Source: Bin5 sp965242905
GTDB taxonomy: Bacteria; Chloroflexota; Anaerolineae; Caldilineales; Caldilineaceae
Length of the DNA stretch: 64,000 nucleotides
NCBI GenBank assembly: GCA_965242905.1
Contig: CBDETM010000002.1
Location: 1,240,001 to 1,304,000, forward strand
Direction of reading: 5' to 3'
Shown here: in pieces, positions 34,040 to 43,634 of the stretch
How the letters are laid out: each line of letters opens with the position of its first letter
How positions within the stretch are numbered: the first letter of the stretch is position 1
Made by a program: the position numbers and the translations under genes
Notes under the pieces: model-generated
Seen by the model: only the letters and a program-made list of their open reading frames with translations
Told to the model about the DNA's origin: nothing
Databases searched by the model: none

Positions 34040-34440
34040 TGGAGTAATCCTTTGTGGGCCTAGCCGCTCTCCGTTCCGCAGGTAGAGACTTCGTGAAAAT
34101 ATTCCGAATGGTTGCCTGGGTAAACGCAGAGCGCACAGAGAGCTGGCTGGGATCCACTCCCTAAACGCCAAGATGATTTGAGATAATGATCGATACAATG
34201 AGTCCTAAGACGGTAAATGCCACCAACGAAACAACTGTAATCCTTTTCACGGCAATCTCCTTGAAATGGATGGATGACTAGGTCTCGTTGACGCCAGTTA
34301 TTTTGTCAATGTTGGGATGATAGGGGGATGCCACCCTATCAGATCCTTAGACCTTTAGACTACCACGCGCGTATGTAATCAGCGTGTCATTTCTGTGGCA
34401 GTATTATGCCAATATTGGGACGACCTGTCTCCGTTCAGTG
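34040..34440. other. Intergenic, nothing seen
   Basis: About 400 AT-richer bases between the small gene and the palindrome array. No feature supported. Confidence 0.4.
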
Positions 34441-35015
34441 ACCTGCCCCTACGGGAGTGGTTGGGGGGTAAGGGAGACCACGCCGGGGCGGCGCGAGGGC
34501 AGGCACGAGGCCTGCCCCTACCGGAGTGGGGTGGGGGTTAAGGGAGGCGGCGGCGGGGCGACGACTGGGCAGGCACAAGGCCTGCCCCTACCGGAACGGG
34601 GTGGAGGATAAGGGAGGCGCCGGGGCGACGACTGGGCAGGCACAAGGCCTGCCCCTACGGGGGCGGTTTGGGGGGTGGCGGAAGTGGCGCCGAGGCGACG
34701 CGAGGGCAGGCACAAGGCCTTCCCCTACCGGAGTGGGGTGGGGGATGGCGGAAGTGGCGCCGAGGCGACGCGAGGGCAGGCACAAGGCCTTCCCCTACCG
34801 GAAGGGTTAGGGAGTGGCGGAAGTGGCGACGGGGCGACGCGAGGGCAGGCACAAGGCCTTCCCCTACGGGGGCGCTTCGGGAGATGGCGGAGGGGACGTC
34901 GGGGAGACGCTTGGGCAGGCACAAGGCCTGCCCCTACCGGAGCGGGTTGGGGGATGGCGGAAGTGGCGCCGGGGCGACGCGAGGGCAGGCACAAGGCCTA
35001 CCCCTACGGGGGGCG
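34441..35015. repeat. Array of eight ~70-bp repeats built on a GGGCAGGC hairpin
   Basis: Units begin at 34497, 34567, 34634, 34704, 34774, 34843, 34913 and 34983, so spacing is 67-70 bases. A partial unit starts near 34441. Each has GGGCAGGCACAAGGCCTGCC followed by CCTAC, forming an 8-bp stem GGGCAGGC/GCCTGCCC with a 5-base loop. A more variable GC-rich spacer of about 45 bases follows. The period is not a multiple of three, so the long frames through it are not genes. Some units have one stem base changed (GCCTTCCC). Confidence 0.9.
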
Positions 35016-35842
35016 CGGGAGGTTGGCCGCGTTTTGGGGATGCGGGTCTGGGCGCACGCGAGGTGTGGCCCTACGGGGGATAGGCGGGGTGTGCGTTGGG
35101 CGCGGCTGGGCGTTGCGTTGTCTGCGCTGGATCACGTTGGGTACGAGCCACGAGGCGGGGTGGGGGGAAGTTGGGTCGCAGCGGGTCGACAAGGTCATAT
35201 TGCCACACACTGGCTGCGGCGGGGGGTTTTAGGAGAGGGGGCGTTGCGGGGGCGGAGCCCCCGCACAAGGGAGGGCCGAATAGGCCCGACCGCCCGGAAG
35301 AGCAGGGGCGAGGGGTTGGGGGCCAGGGGTTAGTGAACGGCGAAAGACGTCTGTCCGCAAAGAGACGCGAAGAAACGCGAAAAACTGCGGCAGGCAGGCA
35401 AAGCCCTTCGCGATCCTTCGCGTGCCTTGGCGGATAGAGTTGTTGAAGTTGAGGGAATTTGCAATGAAACGTGAATTGCCTAACGGCTTGCAGGCAACTG
35501 TATTTGCCGGGCATGGGCGCCGATATTGCATCGGCAAGTAGAATGCGACAAACAGTTCTTCGCCAAATCTGAGCGGTCGTTCCGGTTTCGCACTTGCGCT
35601 CGCGCCCCCGCCAATCAAGGGACCCTCTCAGCAAGGCGGGGCCTGGCGCCTGCGATGCGTTTCTCCAAGAGCCGGCAACCAGTTTCAGCCACCGCCGGCA
35701 TGGATTCCCCGCCAGACTGCTCCCACCCCAAAATAGGGATGCACCCACCGAAAAGCCGAGGTTGCCTAAACGATTCCTTCAAGGTATATTACCGCTTGCA
35801 GACCGGTACGCATCGGTCTGGCAAACGGAGGTAGGTGCCACT
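35016..35842. repeat. Gap with copy b of the ~120-bp dispersed repeat (35175-35293)
   Basis: Copy b (35175-35293) has the same GTCGCAGCGGG start, GCGGGGGC-GGA-GCCCCCGC hairpin and GACCGC end as the copies at 12987, 38819 and 58847. A degenerate GCGAAGAAACGCGAAA repeat follows near 35355. The remaining ~400 bases before the LRR gene show no gene. Confidence 0.75.
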
Positions 35843-36994
35843 ATGAAGCAGGATCCAACGCGGTCTGTGATCGCGCTGTTAAACAGTCCCATCCTCCTGT
35901 TCGCCATTCTCGTCGCGCCCGTTCTCCTCTCCCTACTCGCAGACAGCGCATCCTTCGCCCAGACCGGCTCCGCCGCAGCCATTGACGCGCCCGCCCTCAC
36001 CGCAGAGGCCGGCGAAAGCGCCATCGAGCTGAGTTGGACCGCGGTCAGCGGCGCCGCCCGCTACGAACTTTGGGCCTGGAGCACTGTCGGCGGCTGGCAC
36101 CGACTCGACGAGGGCAACCTGACCGGCACTTCCTTCCGGCACGGCGAAGTTACCGCTGGCACCGAAACCCACTACGCCATCCGCGCAACCGCGCCCGACT
36201 TCGCTGCCAGCGCCTGGTCGGCGTTGGCCTCCCTGACCTGGGGCGCAGACAGGCCGACGTCTACGGCGACGCCATCCGTTGCATCCGCGGAAAGAAGAGC
36301 GCTCGCCGCACTCTACAAGGCAACCGACGGCGCCAACTGGATACGCAACGACAACTGGCTGAGCGACCAGCCGATCTCGACCTGGTACGGCTTCACCGCG
36401 TCCGACGACAAGGAGGTAACTGAACTTCGTCTTTCAACCAACAAGCTGCGCGGTTCGATTCCGGATCTGAGCACGCTTGCCGATTTAGTTTCTCTGGACC
36501 TTGGCGAGAACAGTCTGAGCGGGCCGGTACCGGATCTGAGCGCCCTCACCAGACTGAAAGAGTTGGGTCTCTACGACAATGAGTTAAGCGGGTCGGTTCC
36601 GAGCCTGGGGCGCCTCGGGAATCTGAAGCAGGCGAATCTTTCTTCCAACCGGCTGAGCGGGTGGATTCCGGATCTTGGCGGCCTGACCGGCCTGACGTTT
36701 CTATAGCTGTCGGACAATCGGTTCACTGGCTCAATCCCCGAGGTGAGCGGGCTCTCCAGACTGACAAGCCTCAACCTCAGAAACAACCGGTTGACCGGAG
36801 AGTTGCCGGCCTCGCTCGGCACCCTGCCCCGCCTAGACTATCTCTATGTCGGCGGGAATCCATTGGGAGGTTGCGTACCCGGGTCGTTGAGAAACGTCCG
36901 TTGTCACTACCTTGACGATCTGGGCTTGCCGGACTGCGCCACGCCGACGCCGACAGCCACGGATACGCCGACGCCAACGTCAACGCCCGGTTAA
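35843..36994 (+). pseudogene. Secreted leucine-rich-repeat protein with one in-frame stop
   Basis: Reading from ATG 35843 (GGAGG 11 bases ahead), the protein has an N-terminal signal-like hydrophobic segment ending SASFAQ (about residues 10-38). Then follow a fibronectin-III-like domain (AIELSWTAVSGAARYELW; about 50-130), a linker, an LRR N-cap (ALYKATDGANW) and plant-type LRRs of about 23 residues with the LxxNxLSGxxPDL pattern. At 36704-36706 a TAG replaces the residue expected between FL and LSDNRF. The same frame then continues for two more LRRs, a Cys-rich cap and a TPTPT tail to 36994. One base change would restore it. It may be a pseudogene or end as a shorter protein. Confidence 0.85.
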
Positions 36995-37301
36995 GCAGGG
37001 AGTAGAGAATTATCGCCCCGGTCAACCTGAGTTCGGAGCCAGATGCGGGGTGTGCCCAGGCGTGACTGGAAGGCAGCGGCGGCGTCGGGGACATTGCGGT
37101 GGGGCAAGCCCCGTTCGGCATTGACGATCACAGCTATCTGAAAGGAAAGGGCAGCGAGGGCCAAACAGGCAGGACGGCCGCGGTGCAGGGAAGCGATGCC
37201 GTGCCGGCGGGCCTCGGCGCGGCGGCCGCGGCCGTTGGACGCGGCACGCTGCGTACCCGGCAACTCTGTTTTCACGGCACGGCGAAGGCACAAGGAAGCT
37301 C
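36995..37301. other. Intergenic, no gene seen
   Basis: About 300 GC-rich bases. No repeat or gene is supported. Confidence 0.4.
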
Positions 37302-37892
37302 ATGAATTTTCATGTCACAATCTCTGGCGAAAGTCCTCTCCTCATGCACAACGGGTCGGCCGCGTTGGACACCCGTTCCCCAATCAGTCGGGAAATCGCC
37401 GCCCTTGCGGCCAAACGCGGCCGGGATCGCACCGAGGCCGACGAAGACAGACTCCGGGAACTTCATTGTTTGCGCTCTTTCTGGCTGGACGAAGACGGAG
37501 CGCTCACCATCCCTGCCACGGCGGTCCGGGCTTGCATCGAGGGCGGGGCTCGAAAGCGAAAACAGGGACCGCAAGTCCGCAGCGGATTGGTGGTGTTGAA
37601 GACCGCCTTCAAATACGACCAGATCAAGTACGGGAATACTCTAGAGGAACTTGCTCGCTCAACGCAGTTCGTCGTGCCGGTCGTTGTGAATCGGGCAAGA
37701 ATCTTGCGGACGCGGGCCAAGTTCGATCCACCCTGGCTGTGCATGTTTGAAATTGATGTAGACGAGGGGCTGGTCGACCGGTCTCAGATATCGGAGTGGC
37801 TCGATATCGCGGGGCGTCAGATCGGATTGGGAGACTGGCGGCCGCAGACAAGCGGAACATTCGGTCGTTTCACCGTCAATGCCATAGAATAG
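37302..37892 (+). CDS. Phage-like protein of unknown function
   Basis: A 196-aa protein starting at ATG 37302 behind AAGGAAG. Features are an N-terminal strand with SPLLMHNG, a helix with a Lys-Arg-Gly-Arg patch, FWLDEDGALTIPATAVRACIEGGA, and a C-terminal GLGDWRPQTSGTFGRF. This combination resembles an uncharacterised family I associate with bacteriophage and integrated elements, but I cannot name its function. No other phage genes are adjacent, so it looks like a remnant or a captured gene. It is preceded by the broken LRR gene. Confidence 0.75.
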   Translation: MNFHVTISGESPLLMHNGSAALDTRSPISREIAALAAKRGRDRTEADEDRLRELHCLRSFWLDEDGALTIPATAVRACIEGGARKRKQGPQVRSGLVVLKTAFKYDQIKYGNTLEELARSTQFVVPVVVNRARILRTRAKFDPPWLCMFEIDVDEGLVDRSQISEWLDIAGRQIGLGDWRPQTSGTFGRFTVNAIE

Positions 37893-37951
37893 AGATCCTG
37901 GCATGGCTGGGCATGGCACGGCTAGGTATGGCTTGGCGCGGCATGGCTTGG

Positions 37952-37973
37952 GAGCGGGAGAAATCTCCCGCTC
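37952..37973. terminator. Perfect 10-bp inverted repeat after the phage-like gene
   Basis: GAGCGGGAGA and its complement with a 2-nt loop lie 60 bases after the stop. There is no T-run, so termination is uncertain. Confidence 0.4.
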
Positions 37974-38129
37974 ATCCTTAATTGGCGGCTTTGCGTGCGC
38001 AAGCCAGTCGTTCGTTTGCCGTCGCCGCGCTCTTTATGGTGGAGTAACTTGACGCGGCAGGCCGACTCCGTTGGTCGCCACAAGAACAGCTCGTTGTTGA
38101 CCGGCGGGCTTACGGAGCGCAAGACAAGG

Positions 38130-38177
38130 ATCCCCGGCAGGATGCGGCCTCAGGTCGCGTCCCGTCGGGGATTTTTT
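38130..38177 (+). terminator. Terminator-like hairpin without an annotated gene
   Basis: ATCCCCG (38130-38136) pairs with CGGGGAT (38166-38172), followed by TTTTT. The loop is long (29 bases) and could fold internally. No coding gene lies directly upstream. Confidence 0.4.
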
Positions 38178-38818
38178 GTGTCCTGCTGACCAGGGGAAAC
38201 GGTTGCTCCGGGGTTGCGGTCCCAAAAGAGGCGCGGTCGGTGCTTGTCATCTTTTCGCTTTAGGGGAAGCAACGGCCAAAGGGGAACAACATCACAGTTC
38301 AGAATCCGATTCCGGGGGTTGCAGATCAACTGGCGCCAGATTTTTGTCCTTTCTTCGCACACAGGGGGTAGAGGCCAGTCGAGAGGGATCGCGGAGTCCT
38401 GACGAGGACTGGCCCGCCGGGTCATGGGCTGGCGACAGGGAGGGGAACATCTACCGCTCCGCGGTCAATACGGGAAGGACGTTGGGAGACTTAAGACCGG
38501 CTGCGGTCCAGAGCGCTGGTCAGGAAGTTGCCGTAACCGGCCTGGAACTCATAGAACGGGGCAAGGTAGTTGCCGGAGAGAAGGTCGCGTTAAAGTTGAA
38601 GCAGGGCATCGCCTTCGCTGCGTTCCTCGTCTATGTTGCGGATGCGTTCTCTGTGCTCTCGCAGAATCGCCACATACTGGTGTGCATTCTCAGACCTGCA
38701 ACCGGGCATCCAGTCGGGCAGGGGGCGGCTGCGATCGGAGGGGGGGTCGTAAGCACTGTCGGGTTGGCGCGCTGGTGGGGAGGAGGCAGCACGGTGGGGG
38801 AGGCGCGGGTCGCAGCGG

Positions 38819-38928
38819 GACGCCAATTTCGCATAAGCCACACACTTGCTGCGGCGGGGGGTTGTAGGAGAGGGGGCGTTGCGGGGGCGGAGCCCCCGCA
38901 CAAGGGAGGGCCGAATAGGCCCGACCGC
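38819..38928 (+). repeat. Copy c of the ~120-bp dispersed repeat
   Basis: Same structure as copies at 12987-13107, 35175-35293 and 58847-58913: GTCGCAGCGGG start, GCGGGGGC-GGA-GCCCCCGC hairpin, GGGCCGAATAGGCCC, GACCGC end. Confidence 0.85.
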
Positions 38929-38998
38929 ACAACTGCAGTGGTCAGTGGTCAGTGGTCAGTTGATTGGGGGTGGGTTGGGGTGGGTGGTCGTTGGCTTG

Positions 38999-39763
38999 TT
39001 ATTGTTGGAGGTCGTCGAAGAGGATGGCGTGGACGACTTTGGGGCCGTGGACGCCGGTGGTGAGGTTGCCTTCGAGGTCGGCGGATTTGCTGGCGCCGGT
39101 GATGATGGAGAGGTTGCGGCTTTGGCGGAGGTAGGCGTCGAGTTTGCCGGCGTGACGCATGTGGGCGAGCCAGTCTTCGCCGGTGGCGTAGAGGCGGCTG
39201 AAGGGGATGACGACGAGGTGGCGAAAGGGGGTCAGGCTGGCGGCGCGGGCGTTGGCGCCGCGGCCGCCGACGACGAAGGAGCCTGTGCTGGCGAAGGCGG
39301 CTTCGGCGGTTGTGATGCCGGCACGGACGTAGCGGATGCGTTCGCGCTGCTCGGGGTCGTGGAGGTCGGTCGGTTGGATGAGCTTGAAGCCGAGCTCCTG
39401 GAGGATGGGGGACAGGCCTTCGATCTGCAGCTGGTCGAGCGGCCAGCAGAGGACGTCCCAGTCCTCGGGGCGTTCGGCGTCGGTGGTCTTGCGGGCGGCC
39501 TGCTCCTCTTCGAGCCAGAGCTGCAGGCGGGAGACGACGGAGAGGCGGGCTTCGGTGACGGTTTCGAGGAGCTCGCAGCTGCCTTTGACGGCGTGCAGCT
39601 CCTGTGCGAAGCGATGGGCCTGCGCCCAGATGTCACCGTCGACGTTCGTTACGGTCATGCGTTCGGCGTGGGTGAGGGGTTCGCTGTGCGCGGGCGGGAA
39701 GGGGAGGTGGGGCTGGCGCAAGGTTTCTCGGAGGCGGGTCAGGATTGTGTCGCGAACGGTCAT
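38999..39763 (-). CDS. lutC: LutC/YkgG-type LUD domain protein, lactate oxidation
   Basis: A 254-aa LUD-domain protein. Typical features are ITTAEAAFASTGSFVVGGRG (the GITxAxxAIAxTGT-like motif) and LSIITGASKSADLEGNLTTGVHGP near the C-terminus. LutC is the third subunit of the LutABC complex that oxidises L-lactate to pyruvate. It is the last gene of a minus-strand set with lutB and lutA, with gaps of about 50 bases, so one operon is likely. Confidence 0.93.
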   Translation of the reverse strand: MTVRDTILTRLRETLRQPHLPFPPAHSEPLTHAERMTVTNVDGDIWAQAHRFAQELHAVKGSCELLETVTEARLSVVSRLQLWLEEEQAARKTTDAERPEDWDVLCWPLDQLQIEGLSPILQELGFKLIQPTDLHDPEQRERIRYVRAGITTAEAAFASTGSFVVGGRGANARAASLTPFRHLVVIPFSRLYATGEDWLAHMRHAGKLDAYLRQSRNLSIITGASKSADLEGNLTTGVHGPKVVHAILFDDLQQ

Positions 39764-39815
39764 GTTTCGTCAGTCCAGTGCTCAGCGTGAGGCGGCAGGT
39801 GGATCGTCGGGATTC

Positions 39816-41243
39816 TCAGGAGCGGCCACGTAGTTTATCGCGTTGGCGCCACCATTCGCGGAAGCTCTTGGGGGCGAAGGGGGCGAAGTCGCGGTAGGCG
39901 GTCCAGCCGTTCAAGGGGGGCGGCATGAACTTGATGTTGCCGCCGCTCATGCCGGCGTATAGGTTGGAGCCGATGCTGGCCATTTTGCCGAGATTCTCGT
40001 ACATGCGGCGGCTGGACATGAGGCTGGCGTAGCTCTTGATGCCCCAGGCTTCGGCCTTGGGCGAGGCGCCTTCCTGTACGAGATCGGCGCGCAGGTCGAG
40101 GAGGAGGCGGGGCAGGTCGATCTTGACGGGGCAGGCCTCGCGGCAGGCGCCGCAGAGGGAGGTGGCGTGGGGCAGCTCTTTGAAGTGGGCGATTTCGGGG
40201 GCGAGGGCGGGTGAGATGACGGCGCCGATGGGGCCGTTGTAGGTGCCGCCGTAGGCGTGGCCGCCGATTTCCTGGTAGACGGGGCAGGCGTTGAGGCAGG
40301 CGCCGCAGCGGATGCAGAGGAGGGCCTCGCCGTAGCCGCGGGCCAACATGCGGGAGCGGCCGTTGTCGAGGAGGACGACGTGGACCTGCTCGGGGCCGTC
40401 GACGTCGCCCTGCTGGCGGGGGCCGCTGGTCATGGAGCAGTAGACGGTGAGCTGCTGGCCGGTGGCGCTGCGGCAGAGGGCCTGGAGCTGGAGGAAGGCG
40501 TCTTCGACGGTGGGGACGAGTTTTTCGATGCCCATGACGACGACGTAGACGCGGGGCATGCTGGAGACCATGCGGCCGTTGCCTTCGTTGGTGACGATGC
40601 AGACGGTGCCGGTTTCGGCGATGGCGAAGTTGCAGCCGCTGACGCCCATGCCGGCGGCGAAGAACTCCTCGCGGAGCCGGGCGCGGGCGAGGGAGGTCAT
40701 TTTGGTGGGCTCGCGCGTGGGCGGCATGTCGAGTTTTTCCTCGAAGACCTCGGCGATCTCTTCCAGGCGCTTGTGGATGACGGGCGCGACGATATGGCTG
40801 GGGGGTTCGTCGGCGAGCTGGATGATGTATTCGCCGAGGTCGGTCTCGACGACGCGCAGGCCGGCCTCTTCGAGGGCGTGGTTGAGATGAATCTCCTCGG
40901 TTGCCATGGATTTGGCCTTGACGACGAGGTTGGCGCTGTTCTGAAGGGCGATATCTTTGACGATTGCCTGTGCGTCTGCGGTGCCCCCGGCCCAGTGGAC
41001 GGTGCAGCCGTTGCGGGTCAGGTTGGTCTCGAGCTGCTCGAGGTAGTCGGGCCAGTTGCTGAGGACGTGCTCCTTCATCTTACGCACCTGGGTACGCAGC
41101 TGCTGTCCTTCGACGGCGCCCATGGAGTCGAGACGGGCATTGGTCATACGGTCGGTGGCCTTGCTGACGGCGACGCGGAGATTGGGGTCGCTGAGGGCCT
41201 GGTTGACGCGGTCTTTGTAGGGGGCGTGGATGTCTACTTGCAT
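39816..41243 (-). CDS. lutB: LutB/LldF-type iron-sulfur protein, lactate oxidation
   Basis: A 475-aa protein with an N-terminal LUD domain (FAVAETGTVCIV-like: FAIAETGTVCIVTNEGN) and two [4Fe-4S] motifs: CIRCGACLNACPVY and CGACREACPVKIDLP. A C-terminal LutB domain follows. In the LutABC complex it carries electrons from lactate. Start ATG 41243 and length are standard. Confidence 0.95.
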   Translation of the reverse strand: MQVDIHAPYKDRVNQALSDPNLRVAVSKATDRMTNARLDSMGAVEGQQLRTQVRKMKEHVLSNWPDYLEQLETNLTRNGCTVHWAGGTADAQAIVKDIALQNSANLVVKAKSMATEEIHLNHALEEAGLRVVETDLGEYIIQLADEPPSHIVAPVIHKRLEEIAEVFEEKLDMPPTREPTKMTSLARARLREEFFAAGMGVSGCNFAIAETGTVCIVTNEGNGRMVSSMPRVYVVVMGIEKLVPTVEDAFLQLQALCRSATGQQLTVYCSMTSGPRQQGDVDGPEQVHVVLLDNGRSRMLARGYGEALLCIRCGACLNACPVYQEIGGHAYGGTYNGPIGAVISPALAPEIAHFKELPHATSLCGACREACPVKIDLPRLLLDLRADLVQEGASPKAEAWGIKSYASLMSSRRMYENLGKMASIGSNLYAGMSGGNIKFMPPPLNGWTAYRDFAPFAPKSFREWWRQRDKLRGRS

Positions 41244-41292
41244 GGTCGCGGCTTCCTGGTGGCCGGTCGGGACCTGATTGGGTCGGGCACGG

Positions 41293-42138
41293 TCAGTCGC
41301 CCCAGCGGCGGGGGTGGTCGGCTTGTGCGGGCGCGGGCTGCGAAGGCGGGCGCAGCGTGCTGCCGAGATGGTTGTTGAGGATTTCGGCGATATGGTGGGC
41401 GCGACAGGCGATGCCTTCGCGGCTGAGGATGCCGTTGATGTGGGTCATGCAGCTGACGTCGCAGAGGGCGATGGCGTCGGCGCCGGATTGCTCGGCATTG
41501 CTGGCCTTGGCGCGGCCCATGGCGGCGCTGATGCCGCTGTTTTTGATGGCGAAGAGGCCGCCGAATCCACAGCAGTCATCGGCGTGAGGCAGGTCGACGA
41601 TTTCGAGACCTTCGACGCCGTCGAGCAGTGTGCGGGGTTGCCGGTCGACGCCTAGCTCGCGATAGAGGTGGCAACAAGGATGGTAGGCGGCTTTGCCTTG
41701 CAGCTGTGCGCCGGTGTCGACGATGCCGAGGACGTCGACGAGGAATTCGGTGAGCTCGAAGGTGACTGAAGCCAGGCGCTCGGCCTGGTGGGCGAGGTCG
41801 GATTCCTGCGATTCCTGGAAGATCGGTTCGAAGAAGTGGCTTGTCATGGTGGCGCAGCTGCCGGAGGGTGCGACGATTGCATCGACTTCGCCGCTTTCCA
41901 CGAGTGGCGCGAAGATCGCGAGGAAGCGCCGGGCGAGTTTGCGGGCTTCGTCGCGGTAGCCGGCGTTGAAGGCGGGCTGACCGCAGCAGGTCTGCTCTTC
42001 GGGGAAGATGACTTCGACATCGTTCTTTTCGAGGAGCTCGCAGGCGGCGATACCGACGCCAGGGTAGAGCATGTCGACCATGCAGGTGACGAAGAGGGCG
42101 ACGCGTTTGGGTCTTTGTTCGAATGAGGCTTTGTGCAT
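41293..42138 (-). CDS. lutA: LutA/LldE-type CCG-domain protein, lactate oxidation
   Basis: A 281-aa protein with two cysteine-rich CCG domains: TCMVDMLYPGVG with CCGQPAFNAGY, and HPCCHLYRELG with CCGFGGLFAIK. These bind a noncubane iron-sulfur cluster in heterodisulfide-reductase-like enzymes. It is the first gene of the lutABC set. The C-terminus carries a Pro/Ala-rich tail of about 25 residues. Confidence 0.95.
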   Translation of the reverse strand: MHKASFEQRPKRVALFVTCMVDMLYPGVGIAACELLEKNDVEVIFPEEQTCCGQPAFNAGYRDEARKLARRFLAIFAPLVESGEVDAIVAPSGSCATMTSHFFEPIFQESQESDLAHQAERLASVTFELTEFLVDVLGIVDTGAQLQGKAAYHPCCHLYRELGVDRQPRTLLDGVEGLEIVDLPHADDCCGFGGLFAIKNSGISAAMGRAKASNAEQSGADAIALCDVSCMTHINGILSREGIACRAHHIAEILNNHLGSTLRPPSQPAPAQADHPRRWGD

Positions 42139-42217
42139 GGGGAAGGTCAGTGGTCAGTGGTCAGTGGTCAGTGGTCAGTAACTGCGGAAGTCGGTGGTCA
42201 GTGATCGGTGGCGGGTG
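42139..42217. repeat. GTCAGTGGTCAGTGG run
   Basis: Tandem repeats of AGTGGTC lie at about 42147-42180 between lutA and the peptidase gene. Similar runs follow the ~120-bp repeats at 13.1 and 38.9 kb. Confidence 0.7.
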
Positions 42218-43444
42218 TCAGGCTAGAGTTATTAGTTCGGTTTGGTAGGGTAGGGTGGTTACTTCCAGGCGGCCTTTGTGGACGATGCAGTTGACTTCGG
42301 TGCGGATGCCCAGGCCTTTGGGCTGGCCGCTGTTGTCGAAGTCAAGGTTTGGGAGATAGATGCCGGGTTCGATGGTGAACATGACGCCGGGGATGAGTGT
42401 GCGGCGGTCCTGGGTTTCGACGTTGTCGATGTTGACACCGTTCCAGTGGATTATCGGGCCCAGGCTGTGGCCGGAGCGGTGGAGGATGCCCTCGGCGTAA
42501 CCGGCGTCCTTGATGACGGCGCTGACGGCGTCGTCGACTTCATAGCCGTGGATTGTTTTGCCGGCTTCGAAGGCCGAGTTTATGACTTTGACCGCAGTGT
42601 CGCGTGCCTGGGCGACGACGGAAAAGACGCGGCTGGCGGTTGGAGGCGGTTCAGCGCCGCAATAGGCGGTCCAGGTGATGTCGGCGTAGCAGTCGTCGGG
42701 ATTGTTTTTCTCTTTGGCCCAGAGGTCGATCAAGAGCACATCGCCGGCTTGAATCGAGCTGTGTTGCCGGGCGCTGGGTGCGTAGTGGGGGAGGGCGGCG
42801 TTGCCGTTGACGGCGACGATGGGATCGTGGTCCCAATCGAGGTCGGCGGCACGGAACCGGTCGACGATGAGTTGCTGGACGTTGTACTCGGTGATCTCTT
42901 GCTGCTGGGCGAGGGCCTGGGCCACGAAGGCGAAGGCCGCGTCTTTGGCGGCGAGCACGTGTGCGGCGGCGCGGCGGTGGCTTTCCATCTGCCGGGTCGT
43001 GAGCACGGCTTGTACGATTTGAACGAGGTCGGCGCTGCTGACGATGGTTGCGTCGGTTGCGGTGCGCACCATTTCGAGGGTGCCGGCGTCGACGTTACTG
43101 ACGTAAGGGATGGCGCCGCGGGGGCTGTATTCCATGGCGATGCGACTGGAAGGATCCTGCGGCAGGATGGTGCGCAGTTTACTCTCCATCTCCTGCCAGC
43201 CGACGTAGAGGTGGAGCGGGCCGGCCATTTCGGGGGGTACTGAGCTGAAGGTGGACTGTTCGATTGCGTGGACGAGCCATTGGGGCTCGCCCTCGGCAGG
43301 GATCCAGAGCAACCAGCGGCGCGTTCCGGTGGATTCGAGGCGGGCGACGGAGGCGGCGATGGGGTTCTGGCCGCGAAAGTCGTAGAGGAGCCAGCCGGCC
43401 AGGTTTTGCTGGCGCAGGTGGTTGCGGATTTTCTGCAGCTTCAC
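42218..43444 (-). CDS. M24 family metallopeptidase (Xaa-Pro aminopeptidase type)
   Basis: A 408-aa pita-bread-fold peptidase. I prefer GTG 43444 (MKLQKIRNHLRQQN) over ATG 43537, since conserved sequence begins there; the upstream 31 residues are low in protein character. The metal ligands are visible in order: Asp in VLLIDLWAKE, Asp in YADITW, His in HRSGHSLG, Glu in TIEPGIY and Glu in IRTEVNC. The N-terminal creatinase-like domain is complete. It would cleave X-Pro dipeptides or a related amide in the cytoplasm. Confidence 0.92.
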   Translation of the reverse strand: MKLQKIRNHLRQQNLAGWLLYDFRGQNPIAASVARLESTGTRRWLLWIPAEGEPQWLVHAIEQSTFSSVPPEMAGPLHLYVGWQEMESKLRTILPQDPSSRIAMEYSPRGAIPYVSNVDAGTLEMVRTATDATIVSSADLVQIVQAVLTTRQMESHRRAAAHVLAAKDAAFAFVAQALAQQQEITEYNVQQLIVDRFRAADLDWDHDPIVAVNGNAALPHYAPSARQHSSIQAGDVLLIDLWAKEKNNPDDCYADITWTAYCGAEPPPTASRVFSVVAQARDTAVKVINSAFEAGKTIHGYEVDDAVSAVIKDAGYAEGILHRSGHSLGPIIHWNGVNIDNVETQDRRTLIPGVMFTIEPGIYLPNLDFDNSGQPKGLGIRTEVNCIVHKGRLEVTTLPYQTELITLA

Positions 43445-43634
43445 GGGTGCCGTCCCTGGTTGGCGTCGCTGTGTGCGTTGAGTTCTGACGTGCGCTATCT
43501 GGTTGATATGGGACAAGGCATCGGGATATGCCGACATTATTCCACGAAGTGGCGATTAGGTCTAGTTTTCGGTAGTGGTCAGAGATGGCCGGGAGAGTTT
43601 GCTGGCGAGGTGGAAAACTGACCGAAACTGGGTG

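Larger units (their letters stand above)
37893..38998. other. 1.1-kb gap with hairpins and copy c of the ~120-bp repeat
   Basis: Positions 37900-37950 hold imprecise GGCATGGCT repeats. A perfect 10-bp inverted repeat GAGCGGGAGA-AA-TCTCCCGCTC is at 37952-37973. A terminator-like hairpin is at 38130-38177. Copy c of the dispersed repeat (38819-38928) follows, then GTCAGTGG runs. I see no believable gene. Confidence 0.55.

Noticed and set aside
33752..34198. A 148-aa version of the small gene beside element B
   Set aside because: The first 53 residues do not look coding; ATG 34039 gives a more protein-like 95-aa product.
34441..35015. A CRISPR array
   Set aside because: The conserved core is a palindrome but spacers are similar GC-rich sequences rather than unique ones, and no cas gene is seen in the window.
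34441..35333. Long Gly/Arg-rich reading frames over the palindrome array
   Set aside because: The array period of about 70 bases is not a multiple of three and the same repeat is read in all frames, so these are not proteins.
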